Shown here: piece by piece, positions 9,801 through 17,127 of the stretch
Layout: each line of letters opens with the position of its first letter
Numbering within the stretch: the stretch's first letter is position 1
NCBI GenBank assembly: GCA_913047695.1
Contig: CAJWUI010000001.1
Coordinates: forward strand, 186,001-250,000
DNA length: 64,000 nucleotides
Direction: 5' to 3'
Origin: an uncultured Bacteroidota bacterium
Lineage (GTDB): Bacteria; Bacteroidota; Bacteroidia; Flavobacteriales; Flavobacteriaceae
Program-made: the position numbers and the translations under genes
The notes under the pieces: generated by a model
What the model saw: only the letters and a program-made list of their open reading frames with translations
Told to the model about the DNA's origin: nothing
The model's database searches: none

Positions 9801-10136
9801 GCTTCCTTACCTGGAAACATTGAAAAAAACCTCAAACAGCTTCAAAAAGAAATTTTTACTTTAGACGTCAAGGTTAATGGAAGCCCTTCAAGGGCAGAAA
9901 TGGGTGAGAAGAACCCACCAAACATTAGAACTTTTTTCTATAATGCAATGAATGGCTTACGAAGTACATATGGACCAACAGGTTTACATAAAAGTAGTTT
10001 AGTAAAGGCTAACTCTTCTCTTGAAAAGCTTAGAGCCCAAGTTGATGAAATTAATAACGGATTAATGGCTGATATTGAAAAAGAATTAAAAAACTCAAAC
10101 TCTCCATTTATTTCGACAAAACTTTCAACTTGGTAA
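6831..10136 (+). CDS. VPS10/BNR Asp-box repeat beta-propeller protein (secreted)
   Basis: A 1101-residue exported protein (signal peptide at about 1-21, ending TTFGQ). The first 750 residues are a sialidase/sortilin-like propeller with ten recognisable Asp boxes (S/T-x-D/N-x-G-x-T/S-W), for example TENAGTTW, SLNGGKTW, TIDGGKTW, SDNGGESW, SENGGKSW, STDRGLTW and SLNSGSSW. The C-terminal about 300 residues form a separate alpha/beta region with an immunoglobulin-like part and a coiled helical end. Such proteins are often labelled 'glycosyl hydrolase' because of the BNR repeats, but no catalytic sialidase residues can be assigned. Sortilin-type peptide binding or processing is the more cautious expectation. 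The divergent metalloprotease hints at peptide handling, by position only. Confidence 0.88.
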   Translation: MKPNLSIIICIFFLFLSTTFGQKSKTKKSKSIQEVSLDAFKLRNVGPAFLSGRIADIKIHPLNKNIWYVAVGSGGVWKTENAGTTWKPIFDDETSYSTGCVTIDPINPDIIWVGTGENVGGRHVGYGDGIYKSLNGGKTWENMGLFKSEHISEIIVHPDNSNIVWVAAQGPLWTKGGDRGLYKTIDGGKTWKKTLGNSKWTGVTDIMLDPRDPDVIYAATWDRHRTVAALIDGGPGTAIYRSDNGGESWSVLKSGLPNNPDSNDDGVVDDDDSPTKNMGKIGLAISPQNPDVVYAAIELDRSTGGVYRSENRGESWKKMSNTVSGATGPHYYQELYASPHKFDRLYLMNVRVLTSEDGGETFEQLKERDKHSDNHAIVFRDDDPNYIMIGTDAGIYETFDLAETWKYHKNLPLTQFYKVAVNDAKPFYHIFGGTQDNGSAGGPSATDEIEGIANKHWYKTLFADGHQSATDPVYNNIVYAETQQGGLYRIDLTSGEKVSIQPQASDGELHERFNWDAPILVSPHKPSRLYFASYRVWKSENRGDDWIPISGDLTRNENRIELPIMGRKQGWNNAWDVGAMSNYNTITSLAESPVEEGLLYAGTDDGFIQISENGGKSWRKIPVTNLGLAPRTFINDIKADLFDANTVYVALDNHKEGDYSPYLFKSTDRGLTWRSISGNIPYRTLVWRMVQDPVKENLLFAATEYGIYTSLNSGSSWQILEGSPTISFRDLTIQKRENDLVAASFGRGFFVLDDYSALREFSETNLDKKGKLFKPRPAKWYIPKSIIGNTGSDYYFAKNPTYGAVFTYHLSNDYKSRRELRETKEMELNKKNVNIPFVGWENLDSEQIEIEPHVILTIKDVEGNIINKITKIASKGSHRISWNMQHFNPFSVSPNGVSGSIYGGGAMATPGKYVADLHLNVDNKITHLDGPVEFDVVPIREGVLKGVSYQEYNSFRESMGKLTREINEFQDIFTSAKNKTEAFSIALKNTASLPGNIEKNLKQLQKEIFTLDVKVNGSPSRAEMGEKNPPNIRTFFYNAMNGLRSTYGPTGLHKSSLVKANSSLEKLRAQVDEINNGLMADIEKELKNSNSPFISTKLSTW

Positions 10137-10151
10137 TTAATGTTAAAAATA

Positions 10152-11408
10152 TTATCTAGGCCTCTCAGTAATAGTGGAGGTAAGTTCAAAGCATTCTAAA
10201 TCAAAATATGAGATAGATGCCAATAAATGGTCAAAAATATCTGAGGTTATTCTTTCATAATTAACCCAGGCTTTGTCATTACTGAAGGCATAAATTTCAA
10301 TTGGTATACCTTGTGTAGTTGGAGACAATTGTCTGCACATTATTGTCATTTCTGTGTTAATATTTTGATGTGAGTGAAGATAACTTTCTGCGTAGTATCT
10401 AAAGAGTCCCAAATTAGTAAGATTTCTTCCATTTACAAGGACACTTTTATCAATCTTTTTCTGTTTATTAAAGGATTCAATATCATTTTTCTTTTTTATA
10501 ATTAAATTTTTAATCAATTCAATTTTTGCAAGTGAATCTACTTCCTTCATATTGAGAAATCGTATACTGCTAATCTTAATTAATATGGAGCGTTTTATTC
10601 TTCTGCCTGAGGACTCATTCATACCTCTCCAATTTATAAAAGAGTCTGAAATTAATTTGTATGTTGGTATCGATGTAATTGTTTTATCAAAGTTTTGTAC
10701 TTGAACGGTAGAAAGACTTATTGATATAACGTCGCCATCGGCATTATTACCTGGCATACTTATCCAATCACCAATTCTTACTGTATCATTCACAGCAATT
10801 TGGACACTAGCTACAAAACCCAAAATGGTATCTTTAAAAACAAATAACAAAACTGCTGAAAGAGCTCCGAGAGCAGTTACAAAACTCCAAACATCTTTTC
10901 CAGTTAAAATTGATAGAATCAAAATAACTCCGATAAACCAAAGAAATATCATGACTACCTGAAGATAACTTTCCAGTGGTTTATCTTTTAGTGCAGGAAT
11001 TGTCTTAAGGTAATCGCTAATTGCCCTTAATAATGCCCTTACAATGACAATTAACACAATTATTGAAATTGCTTCTATAATATTTCTTGTCGCTACAAAA
11101 ACTCCATTATATGAATTCTCAAAAATGCTAGGCATATTTATATAAAGGAAAAGAAGAAAAGGTATATAGGATAATAATCTAGGAGCTTTATTCTTTATGA
11201 GAAAGTCATCAAAAGATGACTTAGTCTTTTTTGCTAGCTTATTAAAAATTAATATTATGATTTTTTTAGCTATTAGAAAGATAATTGTTGCTAAAACTAA
11301 GATTGAAAAAGACAATAGTAATAATGTGAAATTTTTTGACCACAAGTCAGAGAGGCCTTGACTTTGGAATAATTTTATTAAATAACTTTCAATCTTTAGG
11401 AAATCCAT
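10152..11408 (-). CDS. Mechanosensitive ion channel of the MscS/YbdG type
   Basis: A 418-residue inner-membrane channel. There are about five membrane segments in residues 20-215, ending in the Ala/Gly-rich pore helix region (TALGALSAVLLFVFKDTILG). A cytoplasmic beta domain follows with IGDWISMPGNNADGDV, and then the hallmark of the YbdG subgroup, WRGMNESSGRRIKRS. It releases solutes on hypo-osmotic shock. It is downstream of the PLP-decarboxylase gene with 13 bases between stop and start, so the two are probably co-transcribed. Its 3' end converges on the VPS10-type gene with 15 bases between the stops. Confidence 0.92.
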   Translation of the reverse strand: MDFLKIESYLIKLFQSQGLSDLWSKNFTLLLLSFSILVLATIIFLIAKKIIILIFNKLAKKTKSSFDDFLIKNKAPRLLSYIPFLLFLYINMPSIFENSYNGVFVATRNIIEAISIIVLIVIVRALLRAISDYLKTIPALKDKPLESYLQVVMIFLWFIGVILILSILTGKDVWSFVTALGALSAVLLFVFKDTILGFVASVQIAVNDTVRIGDWISMPGNNADGDVISISLSTVQVQNFDKTITSIPTYKLISDSFINWRGMNESSGRRIKRSILIKISSIRFLNMKEVDSLAKIELIKNLIIKKKNDIESFNKQKKIDKSVLVNGRNLTNLGLFRYYAESYLHSHQNINTEMTIMCRQLSPTTQGIPIEIYAFSNDKAWVNYERITSDIFDHLLASISYFDLECFELTSTITERPR

Positions 11409-11421
11409 TTTTTAAAAACCT

Positions 11422-12891
11422 TTATTTTAGAATTTTAGTCTTTCTTCTTTTTAAGATCAATTCACCTTTTTTTTCTATTGCCCTAGCTAAAGCCTTAAAA
11501 TCTCTTTCATCAGTTAGAGGATTCATAAGAACTGTTCTTAGATATCTTTTTCCTCTAAATATACAGGATGTAATATAGAATTCCCCCGAGTTAATTAAAT
11601 CATAACGTATTGCAAGTTGTTCTTGATTATTAATAATTTCAGGTTTGTATTGAAAGCAAAGTATGTTAGACTCAGGTATGTATGGACAATGGAAACCGTC
11701 ATAATCTTTTAAATAACTGTATAGATCCTTGGCCTGCTTAAAACTATTCTCTATAAAATTTATAAGAGCTTGTTGGCCTTCAATTGCAAATGTCCAAAAT
11801 AGTTTAGTCCCTAATGCAGATTTTGTGCATTCTATCGTAAAAGGCATGGAATCCATTCCAACAACATCATTTTCATGAAAAACATAACTACCCTTCTGTT
11901 GGAAGCTTTTCCACATTTTTTTTTGATCTTTAAAAAGAACTGCTGTACATAAAGAAGGAACTCTTAACATTTTGTGTGCATCCCAAATGAGTGAATCTGC
12001 TTTTTTTAAGCCCTTCAGTTTATGATCATGTTTTTTTGAAAGTAATGCAACACTTCCATGAGCACCATCTACATGAAACCATATTTTATGTTTTTTACAG
12101 AAATTAGCCATTTCATCTATAGGGTCAAAAAGTCCTGTAGAAGTGGCACAGGCATTTGCAATCAGTGCCATAACTCGATTACCCTTATTTTTTGTACGAG
12201 TAAAAACTTTTTCTAATTCAGAAATAATAATTTTCTCATTCTCGTCAACTGGAACAGGTACAAATGCTTTTTTCCCCATACCCATAATTGAAAGAGCTCG
12301 TGAAATAGAATAATGTGAAGAACTTGGTCCCATAACAACCAAATCATTTGGATTTCCTTTATCCCAAGCTTCTGGTGCGATAGCCGCTCTGGCTGAAGAC
12401 AAGGCTGTTAAATTAGCAATTGATCCACCATGAGTGAGTATGCCGCTTCCATTTTTGGCTAATCTACCAAATTCATAAAGATCATTTCCTTTAAACCAAC
12501 CTACTTTAGAAAGCATCCAATTTATCATAAAACTTTCAAGTGTAGATCCTGCAGGCCCCATTTCATAGAGTGAGCTAGGATTATTTATAGTCCCATGAAT
12601 CCAATCTGGAATTCCTGCTAAATCATGCGGAACTGCAACTTGATGTCCCATGTACCTTGAACTTTTTAAATGATTAGTGTTTTTAAGATAATTATACACG
12701 AAGTTTTTTAGGTCATTTTCATCCTTAAAACCCTTTTCAAATAGGTGCTTTACTTTTAAGGATTTCGCAATCAGTTCAGGTTTATTTTGGTTTAAAACAG
12801 AGGTTTCTGTTGAAATACTTTCAATTATATATTTTTTTAACGCATTTGCGACAATTTCTTTTGCTCTAGTGAAATTTAAATTATTCCTCAT
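11422..12891 (-). CDS. PLP-dependent group II amino-acid decarboxylase
   Basis: A 489-residue fold-type I PLP enzyme. The Schiff-base lysine is in WDAHKML (about residue 309), preceded by the conserved FHVDGAHGS stretch whose Asp contacts the pyridine nitrogen. The N-terminal YMGHQVAVPHDLAG and ASTLESFMINWM segments (in the form GSTLESFM) are typical of the aromatic-L-amino-acid / 2,4-diaminobutyrate / glutamate decarboxylase superfamily. The substrate cannot be told from sequence by eye. It is first of a two-gene unit with the MscS channel. A -7 element starts eight bases upstream of the ATG. It is separated from dctM by 64 bases, so it is probably not part of the uronate operon. Confidence 0.9.
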   Translation of the reverse strand: MRNNLNFTRAKEIVANALKKYIIESISTETSVLNQNKPELIAKSLKVKHLFEKGFKDENDLKNFVYNYLKNTNHLKSSRYMGHQVAVPHDLAGIPDWIHGTINNPSSLYEMGPAGSTLESFMINWMLSKVGWFKGNDLYEFGRLAKNGSGILTHGGSIANLTALSSARAAIAPEAWDKGNPNDLVVMGPSSSHYSISRALSIMGMGKKAFVPVPVDENEKIIISELEKVFTRTKNKGNRVMALIANACATSTGLFDPIDEMANFCKKHKIWFHVDGAHGSVALLSKKHDHKLKGLKKADSLIWDAHKMLRVPSLCTAVLFKDQKKMWKSFQQKGSYVFHENDVVGMDSMPFTIECTKSALGTKLFWTFAIEGQQALINFIENSFKQAKDLYSYLKDYDGFHCPYIPESNILCFQYKPEIINNQEQLAIRYDLINSGEFYITSCIFRGKRYLRTVLMNPLTDERDFKALARAIEKKGELILKRRKTKILK

Positions 12892-12899
12892 TTCTAAAG

Positions 12900-12907
12900 C
12901 AAAATTA
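12900..12907 (-). promoter_or_regulatory. -7 promoter element (TAATTTTG) of the decarboxylase-mscS unit
   Basis: On the minus strand TAATTTTG fits TAnnTTTG. The last G is eight bases from the ATG at 12891, implying a very short leader. No correctly spaced TTG is seen. Confidence 0.4.
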
Positions 12908-12955
12908 ATCTAAAACAATTTTTAAATAAAAATATTTGATGGTAAAATGATTTTA

Positions 12956-14251
12956 TTAGAATCCAAATTGCCGCGGTAGCCAAAGTGTAATTTGTGGAAA
13001 AAAAGTAATTAGCATCAAGGACAGAATCATTGCAATAAAAAGTGGTAAAAGTGGCTTAATAACCTTTTCGATACTAGTTTTGACAACACCAATACCTACA
13101 AATAAAACTGATCCCACAGGAGGTGTGCACAATCCAATACATAAATTTAACACCATCATTATTCCAAATTGTATAGGATCAATTCCAATAGATTTGATAA
13201 TTGGAAGAAATATGGGAGTGAAAATTAATACAGCAGGAGTTATATCCATAAATATTCCGACAAATAGTAATATTAGATTAATCATCAGTAATACAATTAA
13301 TTTATTTCCACTAATGTTTAATATAAAAAGACTTAGAGCTTGTGGAATATTCTCAAAAGACATTACCCATGACATACATATCGAACAAGTAACCAAAAGC
13401 AAAACGATGGAGCTAGTTTTTGTTGAACTTAAAATAATACTTGATAGTTCATTAATTTTAATTTCATTATAGATGATCCCGAGCACTAGAGCGTACAAAA
13501 CTGCAATAGCTGAAGCTTCGGTTGCAGTAAAAAGACCCATTACAATTCCACCTATTACAATCAATAGTAACAACAAACTTGGTAAAGCATCAATAAAACT
13601 TGAAACAACATCTTTAATATTACTTTTATTAGAGGTTGGATATCCCTTTTTTTTGGCCCAAAAGAAAGCTACAACCATTAGAAAAAGACCAGTCAAAATG
13701 CCTGGGATGTAGCCTGCAAGAAATAGTGCTGCAATTGAGACTCCACCACTAGCCAAAGAATAAATTATCAATACATTGCTTGGAGGAATAATTAACCCAA
13801 TTGTAGATGATGTGATATTCACTGCAGCACCATACTCTTTATCATATCCTTCCTTTTTCATTTCAGGGCCAAGTATACTTCCCATTGCTGACGCTGAGGC
13901 CATTGCAGATCCTGCAATAGCACCCATTAGCATTGCTGAAATAATATTAATCAATGCCAAACCACCAGGTAAACTACCTACGAGTGTTTTAGCAAAGCGT
14001 ATTAGACGATGTGCAATTCCACCATTTGACATTAATTGACCAGCAAGAATAAAGAAAGGAATTGCAAGTAATGCAAAACTATCCAATGCTGTTGCCATGC
14101 GTTGTGCAATTGTTGTAGCGGTTATTATGCTTGGTAAGCTTACAAATAATGATAAAAAAGATGAGATTACAATACTCCACGCTATGGGTGTTCCCAAACC
14201 TATAAATAATAAAAAAGATATAGTAAGAACAAATACTCCTAAAAACTCCAT
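12956..14251 (-). CDS. dctM: TRAP transporter large membrane subunit (DctM family)
   Basis: A 431-residue hydrophobic protein with about 12 membrane helices and DctM hallmarks: LALLAIPFFILAGQLMSNGG near residue 60, SSTIGLIIPPSNVLIIYS near 150, and a late GLCTPPVGSVLFVGIG. It is the sodium-driven channel half of a tripartite periplasmic transporter. It is the last gene of the tight operon DUF1080-Gfo/Idh-uxaC-dctP-dctQ-dctM, three bases after dctQ. Linkage to uxaC makes hexuronate the expected substrate. Confidence 0.95.
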   Translation of the reverse strand: MEFLGVFVLTISFLLFIGLGTPIAWSIVISSFLSLFVSLPSIITATTIAQRMATALDSFALLAIPFFILAGQLMSNGGIAHRLIRFAKTLVGSLPGGLALINIISAMLMGAIAGSAMASASAMGSILGPEMKKEGYDKEYGAAVNITSSTIGLIIPPSNVLIIYSLASGGVSIAALFLAGYIPGILTGLFLMVVAFFWAKKKGYPTSNKSNIKDVVSSFIDALPSLLLLLIVIGGIVMGLFTATEASAIAVLYALVLGIIYNEIKINELSSIILSSTKTSSIVLLLVTCSICMSWVMSFENIPQALSLFILNISGNKLIVLLMINLILLFVGIFMDITPAVLIFTPIFLPIIKSIGIDPIQFGIMMVLNLCIGLCTPPVGSVLFVGIGVVKTSIEKVIKPLLPLFIAMILSLMLITFFPQITLWLPRQFGF

Positions 14252-14254
14252 AAC

Positions 14255-14713
14255 CTAAAATTCAATGTTTGATATTTTGTAGAAAATAATTAGTATGCCA
14301 CTCACGGGAATAATTGTGTAAACTAAACCTAAAGGTATTTGAAGTGATGGTGAATACTGTTCTAATTTTAAAGTGATATATACTAAAAATAGTCCTCCTA
14401 CAACCATGACAAAAAAAGAAAAAATTATTATTGAGAAACTGATGCACTTATATATAATTTTCTGATACTTAGAACTAAGTTTCCTTGAAAAATAGTCAAT
14501 TGAAACATGCTCATTTCTACCTGAAACATATGCTGCTCCAAGGATTCCTAGCCAAATCATAGAATATCTTGCAAGTTCATCTGTAAATGAGCTTGGATTT
14601 ATCAAAATATGACGAGCAAAAATTTGCCAAATAACATTTATGACCATTATTCCGAAAATAAAAATCAAAAGTTTTTCAACAACCTTATTTATTTTGTTTC
14701 TAACCTGCCTCAT
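14255..14713 (-). CDS. dctQ: TRAP transporter small membrane subunit (DctQ family)
   Basis: A 152-residue four-helix membrane protein with the usual DctQ pattern: a first helix ending in WQIFARHILINPSSFTDELARY (here split around the conserved R), WLGILGAAYVSGRNEHVSIDYF after the second helix, and two further helices. It scaffolds DctM. Its start overlaps the 3' end of dctP by 14 bases, which indicates translational coupling, and dctM follows three bases after its stop. Confidence 0.93.
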   Translation of the reverse strand: MRQVRNKINKVVEKLLIFIFGIMVINVIWQIFARHILINPSSFTDELARYSMIWLGILGAAYVSGRNEHVSIDYFSRKLSSKYQKIIYKCISFSIIIFSFFVMVVGGLFLVYITLKLEQYSPSLQIPLGLVYTIIPVSGILIIFYKISNIEF

Positions 14714-15701
14714 TACTAATTCTTTCTATTAACTGAGCCATTGTAGAGTCTTTTTCAAAAATTTTATAAATCTTTTTGGTTAATTTTTGAAAAGCTTTTT
14801 TCTCGGGATAAGAAACCTTTACTCCTGCGTCAATAACTGCTTTTAATGCATTTTTTTCTGCCTTTTCCCAAAGTTCCCTCTGATAAGATACCGATTTATT
14901 GACTGCCTCTTTAAGCCAATTTTTTTCTTCTTTATCTAGGCGATTCCACATATTCACACTAATAATTAAAATATCTGGTATCATGGTATGCTGATCTATA
15001 GAATAAAATTTGCATATTTCGTAGTGTTTTGATAAGTAAAAACTAGGGGAATTATTTTCTGCTCCATCTACTACGCCTTGCTGTAAAGCTGTGTACAATT
15101 CGCCCCATGAAATTGGAGTTGGTGAGCCACCTAAATTTTTTACCATATTAATTGCTGTAACACTTTCTTGAACCCTGATTTTTAGACCCTTTAAGTCTTT
15201 AGGTTCTGTTACCGGATGATTTTTAGTATAAAAACTTCTACTACCTGAATCGTAATAGCATAGACCCTTTAAAAAATATTTTTCCATTTCTTTTAATAGT
15301 TCTGTTCCTATTTGACCATCAAGAACTTTAAAAAGATGTTTTTTATCATCAAATAAAAAGGGTAAACTAAAAATTTTCAATTTAGGTGCAAAGTTTTCTA
15401 GTACTGCTGCAGAGACTTTGGTCATATCTAAACTTCCGATTTGAAGAAGTTCTAAACATTCACGTTCACTTCCAAGTTGTTGATTTGGATAGATCTTAAT
15501 TTGTAATTTTCCCTTAGAAAGTTTTTTAAGATTTGAATTTATATTCAACATAGCAAGGTGAACTGAATGATTAACATCTAGTCCATGAGCTAAACGAATT
15601 GTTTTTACGTTTAATTTTTTTTGGCAGCTTATAAAGCATGTAATGAATATAAACAGAACAAAATAAAAGATATTAGTAATAAAGATTCTGCGATATCTCA
15701 A
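14700..15701 (-). CDS. dctP: TRAP substrate-binding protein (DctP family), predicted lipoprotein, likely uronate-binding
   Basis: A 333-residue solute-binding protein of the TRAP DctP family. The binding-site arginine that salt-bridges a carboxylate is in KGLKIRVQ (R176), and the pocket motif VDGAENN is at 211-217. The DGAENN form recalls the uronate-binding branch, but that is memory of the family, not a search. The N-terminus has a long hydrophobic stretch ending FISC, a lipobox placing the lipidated Cys at 26. It is therefore predicted to be membrane-anchored rather than freely periplasmic. Its ATG overlaps the uxaC stop by four bases. Confidence 0.92.
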   Translation of the reverse strand: MRYRRIFITNIFYFVLFIFITCFISCQKKLNVKTIRLAHGLDVNHSVHLAMLNINSNLKKLSKGKLQIKIYPNQQLGSERECLELLQIGSLDMTKVSAAVLENFAPKLKIFSLPFLFDDKKHLFKVLDGQIGTELLKEMEKYFLKGLCYYDSGSRSFYTKNHPVTEPKDLKGLKIRVQESVTAINMVKNLGGSPTPISWGELYTALQQGVVDGAENNSPSFYLSKHYEICKFYSIDQHTMIPDILIISVNMWNRLDKEEKNWLKEAVNKSVSYQRELWEKAEKNALKAVIDAGVKVSYPEKKAFQKLTKKIYKIFEKDSTMAQLIERISNEAG

Positions 15702-17113
15702 AGAGTAAAATAATTTTTAGCATTATAGTAACTTAGATCGGAAACAATTTTTCCTATCATAGAATAATCTCTAGGTAAATGACCTCTTTCAATATCATTA
15801 CCAAATAAATTACATATTAACCTTCGAAAATATTCATGTCTTGGAAAAGATAAAAAGCTTCTCGAATCGGTTAACATGCCAATAAAACAACTTATCATTC
15901 CAATATTTGATAAGGTATTAATTTGATCTGTCATACCTTCTATTTGATCTAAAAACCACCAAGCAGAACCCCATTGTATTTTACCTTTAATGCTACCATC
16001 ATTAAAGTTTCCCAACATTGTTGCCATAACCTCATTATCTGCAGGATTTAAATTGTAAAGAATAGTTTTTGAAAGTTGGTTTTTTTGATCTAGGGCATCC
16101 AAAAATTTTGATAAAGTATTTGCTATTGGGTATTGCCCAATTGAATCCCAGCCACTATCAGCTCCAAGCAAGTTATACATTCGACTATTATTATTCCGCA
16201 TAGCTCCTAGGTGAAATTGTTGAACCCAATTAAATTTGTGATATTGTTCACATAAAAACGTAAGAATTGCAGTTTGAAACTTTTCAACTTCTTCCAACTC
16301 TAATATTTTCTTATTCCTACTTTTTTTGAAAATATTTTCAATTTCAGAAAGACTTGTCTTTTTATAAGGTAAGTATTCTAATCCATGGTCAGATAATCTA
16401 CATCCATGCACATTAAAAAAATTTATTCTTATTTCCAGAGCCTCGCATAAATGTTCAAAACTTCTTATTTTAATCATTGCAGAAGTTTCAAGATCATCTA
16501 GATATTTATTAAAGTTTACATTTTGGATATGAATAAATTTATCAGGGCGAAATGTTGGACTCATTTTGGTATAATGATCTGTTTTGCTGTATTCTATGTG
16601 ATATTTTAAGTTATCTTGAGGTTCATCAGTTGTGCAAACTTGTTCAACTTTCATTTTTTTTAGTAAAGACAGACAGCTAAATTCAGATGAGGTTGTCATT
16701 TTATTCGTTTGATGAAAAATTTCCTCTGCATTTTTTGCAGAAATTAAATTTGAAACGCCAAAATACCGGTAAAGTTCTAAATGGCTCCAATGATACAAGG
16801 GATTTCTTATCATTTGTGGAATTGTAGAACAATATTTCAAAAACTTTTCTTTTTGAGAGGCATTCCCAGTAATATATTTTTCACTAATTCCAAGAGTTCG
16901 AAGCGCCCTCCATTTATAATGGTCTCCTTCTAACCAGAGAGAGGTAATCGAATCATAAATTTTATCCTCACAAATTGCTTTAGGGGATAAGTGATTATGG
17001 TAGTCAATTATAGGTGAATCTTTTGCATAGTCGTGATAAAGTATTTTAGCACTTTTTGATTCTAAGAGAAAATCTTCATTTATGAAAACCTGATTAGTTA
17101 GAGATTCACTCAT
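15698..17113 (-). CDS. uxaC: Glucuronate (uronate) isomerase
   Basis: Converts D-glucuronate to D-fructuronate (and D-galacturonate to D-tagaturonate), the entry step of hexuronate catabolism, in the cytoplasm. The amidohydrolase-fold metal motif is DYHNHLSP (H39, H41), followed by the family's DHYKWRALRTLG segment and, in the C-terminal part, LTDSRSFLSFPRHEYFRR. The start at 17113 (MSESLTNQ) gives 471 residues, the usual length. An in-frame ATG at 17146 would extend 19 bases into the end of the upstream oxidoreductase gene and adds 11 residues unlike the family. It is third in the operon between the oxidoreductase gene (14-base gap) and dctP. Confidence 0.96.
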   Translation of the reverse strand: MSESLTNQVFINEDFLLESKSAKILYHDYAKDSPIIDYHNHLSPKAICEDKIYDSITSLWLEGDHYKWRALRTLGISEKYITGNASQKEKFLKYCSTIPQMIRNPLYHWSHLELYRYFGVSNLISAKNAEEIFHQTNKMTTSSEFSCLSLLKKMKVEQVCTTDEPQDNLKYHIEYSKTDHYTKMSPTFRPDKFIHIQNVNFNKYLDDLETSAMIKIRSFEHLCEALEIRINFFNVHGCRLSDHGLEYLPYKKTSLSEIENIFKKSRNKKILELEEVEKFQTAILTFLCEQYHKFNWVQQFHLGAMRNNNSRMYNLLGADSGWDSIGQYPIANTLSKFLDALDQKNQLSKTILYNLNPADNEVMATMLGNFNDGSIKGKIQWGSAWWFLDQIEGMTDQINTLSNIGMISCFIGMLTDSRSFLSFPRHEYFRRLICNLFGNDIERGHLPRDYSMIGKIVSDLSYYNAKNYFTL

Positions 17114-17127
17114 TTTAAAATTTTGAG

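Noticed and set aside
13080-14039. Three long plus-strand open frames opposite dctM
   Set aside because: They mirror the regular hydrophobic codon pattern of the membrane protein on the other strand, have no known domains, and no promoter. They are antisense shadows.
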